A stretch of 64,000 nucleotides of DNA. Source: Bacteroides sp. M10 (GTDB taxonomy: Bacteria > Bacteroidota > Bacteroidia > Bacteroidales > Bacteroidaceae). A program made the position numbers and the translations under genes. The notes below the pieces were generated by a model. That model was given only the letters and a program-made list of their open reading frames with translations. It ran no database searches and was not told the origin of the DNA. Location of the stretch: assembly GCF_014334015.1 (NCBI RefSeq), contig NZ_CP060488.1, positions 1,570,501 to 1,634,500 on the forward strand. The letters are read 5' to 3'. Below, piece after piece: positions 45,310 to 53,350 of the stretch. The first letter of the stretch is position 1, and every line of letters starts with the position of its first letter.

Positions 45310-45378
45310 TTTAGGCACGGATTATGCGGATTTTGCAGAAAAATAAAAACCGTGAAGTCCGCGTAATCCGTGCCTAAA
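45310..45378. repeat. palindromic intergenic element, copy B
   Basis: 15-bp arms TTTAGGCACGGATTA (45310-45324) and TAATCCGTGCCTAAA (45364-45378), with CGGA/TCCG inside. It shares the GGCACGGATTA outer arms with copy A at 43288-43353. Confidence 0.85.
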
Positions 45379-45430
45379 AAATAAACCATTGGAGCTGTTA
45401 ATACATTTTCTGCAAATAGATGCAACTCCT

Positions 45431-45961
45431 TTATAAAGTCAATACGGATTCTACTTCTACATCATCTCCGAATACCGATTTTCCATTCAGCTCTTTCAGT
45501 TCGATGATGAAGTTTACATACACCTTTTTAGGCTTTAATCTTTTCACCAATTCGCAAGCCGCTTTCATGGTGCCTCCTGTTGCCAGCAAATCATCATGGA
45601 GTAGAACTACGTCATTCTCGTCCAGTGCATCTTTGTGAATTTGCACCGTGTCTTTGCCATACTCCTTATCGTAGCTTTCTTCAATCGTTTCTGCCGGGAG
45701 TTTGCCCGGCTTGCGGATTGGAATAAAACCGGCGTTCAGACGGGTTGCCAGAATCGGTCCCATAATAAAGCCTCTTGATTCTATACCTACCACTTTGGTG
45801 ATTCCTTTGTCCTTATACATATCGAACATGATATTGGATAATTCCTGCAAGCACCATGGATCTTTGAATAGAGTGGTGACGTCGTAGAACAAGATTCCGG
45901 GAATCGGAAAATCGGGTACTTCCCGAATGCTTTTGATTAGTGTTTCTTTGCTCATAATCAT
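45431..45961 (-). CDS. apt: adenine phosphoribosyltransferase
   Basis: 176 residues; the ATGs at 45961 and 45955 are both possible starts. VVGIESRGFIMGPILA and the PRPP-binding motif VVLLHDDLLATGGTM are diagnostic. It salvages adenine to AMP. It lies between mnmG (51 bases upstream) and uvrC. Confidence 0.96.
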   Translation of the reverse strand: MIMSKETLIKSIREVPDFPIPGILFYDVTTLFKDPWCLQELSNIMFDMYKDKGITKVVGIESRGFIMGPILATRLNAGFIPIRKPGKLPAETIEESYDKEYGKDTVQIHKDALDENDVVLLHDDLLATGGTMKAACELVKRLKPKKVYVNFIIELKELNGKSVFGDDVEVESVLTL

Positions 45962-46011
45962 TGAATTATATCGTTTCTTTAAATGCTTTGTTTCACGTGA
46001 AACGTTGCCGC

Positions 46012-47898
46012 TTATCGTCCCGAAAGTACCAACAGCACGTTGATGTCGCTAGGAGAGACACCCGGGATTCTGCTCGCTTGCGCGATTGTTTCCGGATCTA
46101 TCTTTACCAGCTTTTGCCGAGCTTCGGTGGAAAGGGACTGAATGGTAGAATAGTCAAATTTTCCTTTAATCTTAATACTCTCCAATCGTGCTAGTTTTTC
46201 AGCAATCATTCTCTCTCTATCAATATATCCTTGATACTTGATTAGGATTTCTGCAGCTTCAAGAATCTCTTCTTTCCGGTCCTGATCCGAACTCGTCGCT
46301 TTTTCCAGTTCGCGTTGAAACGCCGGAACATATTCTGCTATATTTTCTATTGTCACTTGCGGGCGGTTCAGAATCTCTATCAACTTACAACCTTGGCGTA
46401 GGGGAGTTGTCCCTATCTTTTCGAGAGCATCGTTGATTAGTGCCGGTTTCATCGAATAGTTGCGCGCGAAAGAAATGATTCGTTCCACAGCTTCTTTCTT
46501 GCTTCTTACTAACTGATATCGATCTTCTTTTGCCAGCCCAAGCTTAAATGCTTTCTCTGTTAAGCGCATATCGGCATCATCCATGCGAAGCAGAATGCGG
46601 TATTCCGCACGCGAGGTAAACATACGGTAAGGTTCATCCACACCTTTGGTAACCAAATCGTCGATTAATACGCCAATATATGCTTCATCACGAGCCAAAG
46701 TAAATGCTTCTCCGCCGTGGCAGTTGATGTGTGCATTGATACCGGCTATCAATCCTTGTCCTCCTGCTTCCTCGTATCCGGTGGTTCCGTTTACTTGTCC
46801 GGCAAAGAACAAGTTTTTGATAATCTTCGATTCCAACGTATGTTTTAATTGAGTCGGATCGAAATAGTCATATTCGATAGCGTATCCCGGGCGGTAGATA
46901 ACCAGATCTTTGAAAGCCGGGATTTGTTTTAATGCTGCAATTTGTATTTCCATCGGAAGCGAAGAAGAGAATCCGTTAAGATATAACTCTTGTGTCGTTT
47001 CTCCTTCCGGTTCGAGAAATAACTGGTGCTGATCTTTATCCGGGAAAGTGACAATCTTGGTTTCGATGCTCGGACAATAGCGTGGCCCGATACTTTGAAT
47101 CTGTCCGTTGAACAGGGGAGAATCCGGCAAACCTTCACGCAGAATCCGGTGTACTTCTTCATTGGTGTAGCATGTCCAGCATTGAAGTTGTTTTAAGTGG
47201 TGCGTGCTAGTATTCATGAATGAGAACTTGTGGAAGTCCGATTCACCGTCTTGTGTTTCCATCTGGTCAAAATGAACGCTTCGCGCGTCGATTCGTACCG
47301 GAGTACCGGTTTTCATCCTTCCGTAAGAGATGCCGTGACGGGCGATGGATTCGGTCAGCTGATAAGAAGCCGGCTCGGCCATTCTTCCTCCCGGCAATTT
47401 ATGACGTCCTACATGCATCAGTCCGTTGAGGAAAGTTCCTGCGGTGAGCACAATGCATTTTGCTTTGAAGGTGACGCCCCATGCGGTGACCAATCCGGTG
47501 ACCTCACCGTTTTCAACGAGCAGTTCACATACGGTATCTTGCCAGATATGAAGGTTGGGTGTATTTTCCAGTTTCTCCCGCCAGGACCAAATGAACTTAG
47601 CCCGGTCGCATTGGGCGCGGGGACTCCACATGGCTGGACCTTTCGAGCGGTTTAGAATTCGGAATTGAATGGCAGTCTCATCTGTCACTAATCCCATCTG
47701 TCCACCCAGTGCATCTATTTCACGTACAATTTGTCCTTTGGCGATTCCTCCTACAGCCGGATTGCAACTCATCTGTCCAATCTTGTTCATGTCCATAGTG
47801 ATGAGACAAGTTTTGGAACCTAAATTAGCAGCAGCTGCCGCTGCTTCACAACCAGCATGTCCGGCACCAATTACAATTACGTCGTACTTAAAATCCAT
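46012..47898 (-). CDS. mnmG: tRNA uridine 5-carboxymethylaminomethyl modification enzyme MnmG
   Basis: 628 residues from the ATG at 47898, chosen because MDFKYDVIVIGAGHAGCEAA is the canonical N-terminus; the frame extends 10 codons upstream. FAD-binding GAGHAGCEAA, CNPAVGGIAKGQIVREIDA, GTFLNGLMHVGRHK and GQVNGTTGYEEAGGQG are all present. With MnmE it modifies wobble uridines of several tRNAs; mnmD is at 23619-24368. The -7 box at 47926-47933 on the minus strand suits this start. It heads the apt-uvrC-dtd-mazG-deoC series. Confidence 0.97.
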   Translation of the reverse strand: MDFKYDVIVIGAGHAGCEAAAAAANLGSKTCLITMDMNKIGQMSCNPAVGGIAKGQIVREIDALGGQMGLVTDETAIQFRILNRSKGPAMWSPRAQCDRAKFIWSWREKLENTPNLHIWQDTVCELLVENGEVTGLVTAWGVTFKAKCIVLTAGTFLNGLMHVGRHKLPGGRMAEPASYQLTESIARHGISYGRMKTGTPVRIDARSVHFDQMETQDGESDFHKFSFMNTSTHHLKQLQCWTCYTNEEVHRILREGLPDSPLFNGQIQSIGPRYCPSIETKIVTFPDKDQHQLFLEPEGETTQELYLNGFSSSLPMEIQIAALKQIPAFKDLVIYRPGYAIEYDYFDPTQLKHTLESKIIKNLFFAGQVNGTTGYEEAGGQGLIAGINAHINCHGGEAFTLARDEAYIGVLIDDLVTKGVDEPYRMFTSRAEYRILLRMDDADMRLTEKAFKLGLAKEDRYQLVRSKKEAVERIISFARNYSMKPALINDALEKIGTTPLRQGCKLIEILNRPQVTIENIAEYVPAFQRELEKATSSDQDRKEEILEAAEILIKYQGYIDRERMIAEKLARLESIKIKGKFDYSTIQSLSTEARQKLVKIDPETIAQASRIPGVSPSDINVLLVLSGR

Positions 47899-47925
47899 TC
47901 CTATCTTATTTATTATCAAACGCTG

Positions 47926-47933
47926 CAAAGTTA
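47926..47933 (-). promoter_or_regulatory. mnmG -7 box
   Basis: TAACTTTG on the minus strand, 28 bases before the start codon. Confidence 0.55.
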
Positions 47934-48312
47934 CAGAAAAGTTGCGAGACTTGTATCTTCAAGCTGTTTTTGCTTCTGAAAATCCGGGGAGGAATCCGGT
48001 TTAATTGAAAAAATCGCCGTAATTTTGAGTTAGGAATATGCAGATTGTTCGAGATTTGGCTATTCTTCGAGTTTTGTAATCGTGCGTTTTTGTGGAAAAT
48101 AGTGATATTATGCTCTTTTATGTCTTGTTTTATTGTCTTTTTGTTAGTTGCTTGTTTGCTCAATAATGGATCAAACTAGAAAGCAAAATGGAGAATTTGT
48201 TCAAAATAGAGGCTATCGTCAGAATAAATGTGAGGTTTACACTCAAAATTTGCTTCATGTCTTGACATAAGTCAAAAAAACAAGCCCAAATGTATTTTTT
48301 AGTATCATGGAC
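47934..48312. other. gene-free stretch
   Basis: About 380 bases. The only frame of note is a 34-codon ORF at 48165-48269 on the plus strand without a promoter; nothing else is supported. Confidence 0.5.
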
Positions 48313-48343
48313 TTTGTTGTTTTCGCAAACAGCTATACCTTTG
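48313..48343 (+). promoter_or_regulatory. promoter of the candidate ncRNA
   Basis: TTTG (48313-48316), 19-base spacer, TACCTTTG (48336-48343), a full Bacteroides consensus promoter with no protein gene in sensible distance downstream on this strand. Confidence 0.75.
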
Positions 48344-48350
48344 CAGTGTA

Positions 48351-48582
48351 GTTGTGAAACTACTTATATTTTTAGGTATTAGAAAAAAGGTTATAATTAA
48401 AAGGTATTAGTTTATAAAATTAAGGTATTAGATTTTAAGATTAGTTTTTAGGAAAAGGATTGTTTTGATTAGGTATTAGGAAAAAGACGTTTTTAGGTAA
48501 CGAGTAAATGAAAGATGAAGAAAAGAAGAATCCCATTTATGGGGATTCTTTAAAGGTGGAGCGGAATGATTCGCTCTTTTTT
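48351..48582 (+). ncRNA. candidate small RNA with repeated AGGTATTAG motif
   Basis: Bounded by a consensus promoter and a terminator. The transcript would begin with a hairpin GTAGTT/AACTAC, then carry AGGTATTAG four times (48374, 48402, 48423, 48471) in A/T-rich sequence, a hairpin AAGAATCCC/GGGATTCTT (48526-48550) and the final GAGCG/CGCTC hairpin with six T. An ATG at 48508 opens a frame that runs through both hairpins; translation there is doubtful. It converges on the HU-like gene. Confidence 0.45.
48559..48582 (+). terminator. terminator of the candidate ncRNA
   Basis: GAGCG (48559-48563) / CGCTC (48572-48576) followed by TTTTTT. Confidence 0.65.
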
Positions 48583-48685
48583 GTGCCCTTTGTTCATTCT
48601 CTTCACATTGAGATAAGTCTCAATTTATCAGTCTTTTTACGTGATTCGTTGAGTGAAAATACCTCTTTCACATCCTTCACAGTCA

Positions 48686-49324
48686 CTACCGTGAAGGATG
48701 TGCCGCATCTCTGGATACGCCATAATAACCGGGAGCAGGCACATACATCGGCTGATTGCGCAAACCGATATTCACTAGCTTCCCTTCTCCACGCAAACGT
48801 ACCAAATGCGTTTTAGCCGTAGTACGTGCCAAACCACACACTTCCTGAAAATCACGGCGGGTCATCATCTGATGTTCGGCAAAATATTCTTTCAACAGCA
48901 TATCAATCTTCACCTCTGACACCTTTTCCGAATGGCGAACATACTTGGACTGACTGGCACAAACACCCACAAAATGTCCTTTCAGATTACTATCAGGGCG
49001 AAATCGGACAGTTTTGAAAGCCACCTTATTAGTCTTATGCGGAGTGCTACGAGTCACTTTCCCCGTAGCCTCCAAAGTGGAATAAAAATAACCGATCCCC
49101 TCGATATGTACTTCTTTTCCCTCACGCAACGACTCACCAAGAATCTTCGATAAGTTATCAAGCACATTCTTTACGTCGCCCACAGTCAACGAACTGTAGT
49201 CATGAATCTTGTAACAAAGAGTATCCGTATCCACCTTTCCATTCATAAAGATACGCGGATGCAACGCCGCTTCTTCTTCCGAAGAAGCATTAGGATTTTC
49301 ATACCAATCAAACACAATAGCCAT
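48686..49324 (-). CDS. HU-family DNA-binding protein with C-terminal winged-helix-like extension
   Basis: 212 residues, about twice the size of HU. The HU-like part covers residues 30-125 (GDVKNVLDNLSKILGESLRE, GKEVHIEGIGYFYSTLEATG, then a beta arm region). The extension (KIDMLLKEYFAEHQMMTRRD, FQEVCGLARTTAKTHLVRLR) looks like a winged helix, and the C-terminus is PAPGYYGVSRDAAHPSR. Such proteins are numerous in Bacteroides and are often found next to VirE/DUF3874 genes, as here, where the ATPase gene is divergent. A 12-bp palindrome (48669-48680 / 48691-48702) spans its stop codon. Confidence 0.8.
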   Translation of the reverse strand: MAIVFDWYENPNASSEEEAALHPRIFMNGKVDTDTLCYKIHDYSSLTVGDVKNVLDNLSKILGESLREGKEVHIEGIGYFYSTLEATGKVTRSTPHKTNKVAFKTVRFRPDSNLKGHFVGVCASQSKYVRHSEKVSEVKIDMLLKEYFAEHQMMTRRDFQEVCGLARTTAKTHLVRLRGEGKLVNIGLRNQPMYVPAPGYYGVSRDAAHPSR

Positions 49325-49361
49325 TACTTCTTATCAATTTAAATGTGTAACTTCATCATAG

Positions 49362-49449
49362 GACAACTTTAATCGGCTATTCGGACGACTGGAATCGGCT
49401 GTTCAGTCAACTATTGTCAGCCAACCGGACAACTCCAGTCGGCTTTCCC
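49362..49449. repeat. four tandem 22-bp repeats between the HU-like and VapE-like genes
   Basis: Units start at 49362, 49384, 49406 and 49428. Shared pattern GACAACT, four variable bases, TCGGCT, TTC; the third unit is the most diverged (GTCAACTATTGTCAGCC). All are exactly 22 bases. The array is about 40 bases from the HU-like start and 180 from the ATPase start. Confidence 0.8.
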
Positions 49450-49632
49450 TAAACAAGCACTAAAGATACGACAAAGTAACGACATATCAGTACAAGAAAG
49501 CTTGTTTTTCATTTCAGAAGAAAATAAACATTTTCTTAGTTAAATACTTGCAAACCCCATATTTCATGTTATACCTTAGCAGCATCAACCGGTCGAAAAA
49601 ACAACATTTATTCATTTAAAAAGAAGAAAAAT

Positions 49633-50913
49633 ATGAAGACATTAGAATATAACTCGAAACGTTTGGCAAAAAGAATACGAGTATTGATGAAAGAGTCGTC
49701 AAACGTCATCGTTTCACCGAATACGTCAAAGAACGTGCCGAAAATGCAAGAAGTACATAAACACCCCGTCCTTCTGACGCAACAAGTGATTGACTTTTTG
49801 ATAGAGCAATATGACTTCCGCTACAACCTGCTTACCGAAGAAACCGAATTCCGGCCATCAGGACAACGAGACATTCCTTTCTGCCGTATAGACAAGCGAG
49901 AACTAAATACTTTCTGCCTGGAAGCACACAAAGAAGGTATCAACTGCTGGGACAAGGATCTTCAAAGATATATCTACTCTACCCAAGTGGAAAGCTACCA
50001 CCCCTTCCGACTTTATATGAACGAACTACCGACCTGGGACGGAACGGATCGGTTGAAGCCCTTAGCGAAGCGAGTATCCGACATTCCTATATGGATAAAA
50101 AGCTTTCACACTTGGATGCTCGGGCTTGCCGCCCAATGGCTGGGAGTAAATCAAACACAAGCGAACAGCGTAGCCCCGATACTTATCAGTGAAGAACAGG
50201 GACGCCACAAGTCCACTTTCTGCCGTATGCTAATGCCGCCACAACTAGCCCGTTATTATTCGGATAATCTGAAACTAACCGCACAAGGCAATCCCGAACG
50301 TCTCCTTGCCGAGATGGGATTACTAAACATGGACGAATTTGACAAATTCGGAGCACAAAAGATGCCATTACTGAAAAATCTGATGCAAATGTCCAGCCTC
50401 AACATCTGCAAAGCCTATCAGAAAAATTTTCGGTCGCTCCCCCGCATCGCTTCATTCATCGGAACCAGCAACCGGACTGACCTACTCCGCGATCCAACAG
50501 GCAGCCGTAGATTCATCTGCATTGAAGCGGAACATGATATAGACTGTACCGGAATTGAACATTCACAAATCTATGCCCAACTGAAAGAGGAATTGCTTGC
50601 AGGTGCCCGCCACTGGTTCAGCAAAGAGGAAGAACACGCCTTGCAACGTCATAACAGCGCATATTATCATGTCAACCCAATAGAAGACATTGTGTGCAAC
50701 ACATACGCGCCTGCCATGTTGGATGAACCGGATTGTCTGTCACTCTCTGCTGCTATCATTCATCAAGAATTGAAAAAGAGGTTTCCGGCTGTACTTCGTA
50801 ATTGTACTCCTATCCAATTGGCGCAGATTCTGACTGTAACGGGTATCAGTCGACAGCATACGAGACTAGGCAATGTGTATTTGGTGAAGAAAGTGAAGGG
50901 CTGTGAAGAGTGA
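49633..50913 (+). CDS. VapE/VirE-like P-loop ATPase with DUF3874 C-terminus
   Basis: 426 residues. The central part is the virulence-associated E fold: YMNELPTWDGTDRL, the Walker A-like SEEQGRHKST (186-195), Walker B-like LLNMDEFD (230-237), SFIGTSNRTDLLRDPTGSRR with the sensor and arginine region. The C-terminus (about 360-426, QLAQILTVTGISRQHTRLGN) fits DUF3874. VapE proteins resemble superfamily 3 helicases of mobile-element replication modules, but no primase domain is present. A weak promoter (TTG at 49548, N21, TACCTTAG at 49572-49579) lies upstream. Its normal job is unknown. Confidence 0.85.
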   Translation: MKTLEYNSKRLAKRIRVLMKESSNVIVSPNTSKNVPKMQEVHKHPVLLTQQVIDFLIEQYDFRYNLLTEETEFRPSGQRDIPFCRIDKRELNTFCLEAHKEGINCWDKDLQRYIYSTQVESYHPFRLYMNELPTWDGTDRLKPLAKRVSDIPIWIKSFHTWMLGLAAQWLGVNQTQANSVAPILISEEQGRHKSTFCRMLMPPQLARYYSDNLKLTAQGNPERLLAEMGLLNMDEFDKFGAQKMPLLKNLMQMSSLNICKAYQKNFRSLPRIASFIGTSNRTDLLRDPTGSRRFICIEAEHDIDCTGIEHSQIYAQLKEELLAGARHWFSKEEEHALQRHNSAYYHVNPIEDIVCNTYAPAMLDEPDCLSLSAAIIHQELKKRFPAVLRNCTPIQLAQILTVTGISRQHTRLGNVYLVKKVKGCEE

Positions 50914-51192
50914 GAATGATACCACTTGTTCACATAAGATGTCTGTGAATAAGATGGTTACGCCTCTGTGACGACTGTGAATGACAGCATATATCATTGC
51001 AATCAGAAAGTAGTAAACAACCAAGCCCCGAACATATTTTGATTGGTAATGATTTTATTTGAAATAATGTTATTGCTAATCGAAGTATTTCTTATTTTTA
51101 TATTCCTCTTTAAAGCTTGCGCCTTTTGTGTCTTGTTGCATTTTATTTTTATTTTGTAAGTCAGCAAGGTCTGCGTTTCTGAAAAAAAACAA
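50914..51192. other. gene-free stretch
   Basis: 279 bases between the ATPase gene and the sigma factor promoter, low in G+C, with no supported gene, hairpin terminator or repeat. Confidence 0.5.
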
Positions 51193-51200
51193 TATATTTG
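51193..51200 (+). promoter_or_regulatory. -7 box for the ECF sigma gene
   Basis: TATATTTG, about 80 bases before the start codon at 51282. Confidence 0.5.
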
Positions 51201-51281
51201 CATTCATAAATATCGCAAAAGTAAGTAGTTACGGTGATTTTTATAAATTTTGTTCTCTTTTTTCGCAGGAAAAGTGACAGT

Positions 51282-51851
51282 ATGAACGATAAAATTGACA
51301 TCATAGTAGCGGGAGTAAACCGGAAGGATGAAAAGATATGGGGCGATTTCTACGATCGTTTTTATGCTGCTTTATGTGTTTATGTTTCCAAGATATTGCC
51401 AGTCCCCGATGCGGTGGAAGATTTGGTACAGGAAGTTTTTATTTCTGTATGGGAGGGGAAGCGTACCTTTTCTGATATTAAAGAGCTTACCAATTATCTT
51501 TATCGTGCCTGCTATAATAATACCTTATTATATATACGTAATAATCAAATTCATGATACTATTTTAAGTTCTTTGGCGGAAGAAGAAAGTATGGTGGACG
51601 AAGATACGATTTATGCACTGACAGTAAAAGAAGAAATTATCCGGCAACTCTATTGCTATATCGAAGAACTGCCTGCCGAACAACGTCGGATTATTTTAAT
51701 GAGAATTGAGGGACATACATGGGAAGAGATAGCGGAACGTCTGGAGATAAGTATCAATACTGTCAAAACCCAAAAGACTCGCAGCTATAAATTCCTCCGT
51801 GAAAGGTTGGGGGATTCCATTCATTCCATAATTCTTTTTTTATTTTTCTAA
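51282..51851 (+). CDS. ECF-type RNA polymerase sigma factor
   Basis: 189 residues from the ATG at 51282; the frame is open to 51234 but that adds an unlikely hydrophobic stretch. Region 2 is DAVEDLVQEVFISVWEGK, region 4 is EELPAEQRRIILMRIEGHTW then EIAERLEISINTVKTQKTRS. With the FecR gene after it and a STN-bearing SusC, it forms the classical trans-envelope signalling set: substrate binding at SusC frees the sigma factor through FecR. It would direct transcription of the SusC/D locus. Confidence 0.92.
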   Translation: MNDKIDIIVAGVNRKDEKIWGDFYDRFYAALCVYVSKILPVPDAVEDLVQEVFISVWEGKRTFSDIKELTNYLYRACYNNTLLYIRNNQIHDTILSSLAEEESMVDEDTIYALTVKEEIIRQLYCYIEELPAEQRRIILMRIEGHTWEEIAERLEISINTVKTQKTRSYKFLRERLGDSIHSIILFLFF

Positions 51852-52060
51852 AAATAAAAAAAACATTCTGATACTTCTTTGTCTTTTTATTGATTGATTA
51901 AGATTTGTTCTATTTGTTAAAATCAAATCTTTTTCTTCTATATAATGACATTATGATATATTTCTACCTCTAAATTCTGATTCATTATTCTTTTATCTCA
52001 AAAAAAAGTCATCTTTTTGTCACCCATTTTTATGAGTTGTGTATATCTATAATAAAGATG

Positions 52061-52080
52061 AATTAAACAATTGTTTAATT
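52061..52080. repeat. 20-bp perfect palindrome before fecR
   Basis: AATTAAACAATTGTTTAATT, self-complementary, 16 bases before the FecR start codon. Could be an operator or a hairpin controlling translation. The remaining bases between the sigma gene and here hold no gene. Confidence 0.8.
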
Positions 52081-52096
52081 AAAAAAACGCAATAAG

Positions 52097-53284
52097 ATGA
52101 AGAAGTTCGAAAATGTATATCAAGACGCTGCTTTAATAAGAAAGGTTCTTTGGGGGGAGGCTGATGAAGTGGAACAAAAAGATCTTGAGAAACGGTTGGT
52201 AGAATGTCCAGACTTACGAAATGTATACGAGCAATTACAGAGCGGGGAGACTTTGAAAGTTGCCTTTGGAGAATATCAAAAATATTCGTCAAAGAAAGCT
52301 TATCAGTCTTTTCTTCAGAGTATCGGGCAGATGGAATCGAAAGGACGGAAGAGTCGTTTTCGTCGGGTTGGGTGGTACGCTGCTGCGGCTGTCGTTACTT
52401 TAGCCGTTGCTCTTTCTTTCTATATGTCATCGGAAAAAGAAGGGAAAACTTTGATTCAGCCGGGAACGCAGCAGGCACAATTGACTTTGTCCGATGGCAG
52501 CGTGATTGATGTGCATAGAAAAGAAGTAAGCGTAGTAGTAGATGGCGTTCAAGTAAAATATAAGAAAGGAGTGCTGTCTTATCAGCCTACCGTCACGACA
52601 CAACATGAGGAGAAAAACATTGAAGAACAACCTGGCAAATCAAATGAACTGGTAATACCGCGTGGAGGTGAAAATACTGTAATCCTTGCAGATGGAACGA
52701 CAGTACATTTGAATGCCGGTTCCAAATTGACCTATCCGGTACGTTTTGCCGGTAAACGTCGAATTGTGCGTTTGGAGGGTGAAGCTTATTTTGATGTAGC
52801 AAGAGATGAGAATCATCCATTTGTGGTACAAACTCATCTCGGGGAAATAACTGTACTTGGTACTGAATTCAACGTGAATGCTTATGCCGATACCCCTGTT
52901 TGTTATACAACCCTAGTACATGGAAAAGTGAAATTCTCTACATTAAATGCGGAAACGGTTACTCTCTCACCGGGTGAACAAGCTGTTGTATTTGCCAATA
53001 GTTCAACGAAACGCAAGGTGGATTTGGAAGAATATGTTGGTTGGGTAGATGGTATGTACATCTTTAATGACCGTCCCTTGGGCGATATAATGAAGACATT
53101 CGAACGCTGGTACGACATACAGGTTTATTACGAAACCCCTAACCTGCGCGACATTACCTATAGTGGCAACTTGAAACGCTACGGAACAATAAATTCATTC
53201 CTGGATGCACTGGAACTGACAGGAGACCTTACTTATAAAATCAGTGGCAGGAATATATTGATATATGATAAAGTGGAAGAATAG
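52097..53284 (+). CDS. FecR-family anti-sigma factor
   Basis: 395 residues. The cytoplasmic N-terminus (1-90) would bind the sigma factor, a membrane segment lies at 92-110 (WYAAAAVVTLAVALSFYM), and the periplasmic part holds the FecR domain: ELVIPRGGENTVILADGTTV, HLNAGSKLTYPVRF, RIVRLEGEAYFDVARDENHP, and DUF4974-like IFNDRPLGDIMKTFERWYDI. It passes the signal from the STN domain of SusC to the sigma factor. It sits 66 bases before susC. Confidence 0.93.
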   Translation: MKKFENVYQDAALIRKVLWGEADEVEQKDLEKRLVECPDLRNVYEQLQSGETLKVAFGEYQKYSSKKAYQSFLQSIGQMESKGRKSRFRRVGWYAAAAVVTLAVALSFYMSSEKEGKTLIQPGTQQAQLTLSDGSVIDVHRKEVSVVVDGVQVKYKKGVLSYQPTVTTQHEEKNIEEQPGKSNELVIPRGGENTVILADGTTVHLNAGSKLTYPVRFAGKRRIVRLEGEAYFDVARDENHPFVVQTHLGEITVLGTEFNVNAYADTPVCYTTLVHGKVKFSTLNAETVTLSPGEQAVVFANSSTKRKVDLEEYVGWVDGMYIFNDRPLGDIMKTFERWYDIQVYYETPNLRDITYSGNLKRYGTINSFLDALELTGDLTYKISGRNILIYDKVEE

Positions 53285-53350
53285 GAATGGAAAAGATAGA
53301 ATATTAGAATAGTTAGAATATTAGGTACACAAAAGTTTAATTATTAATTT

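Noticed and set aside
48165..48269. 34-codon ORF
   Set aside because: No promoter or recognisable sequence; compatible with chance in A/T-rich DNA.
48508..48816. 102-codon plus-strand ORF
   Set aside because: It runs through two strong hairpins and a terminator and then antisense through the HU-like gene; the distal part has shadow-like composition.
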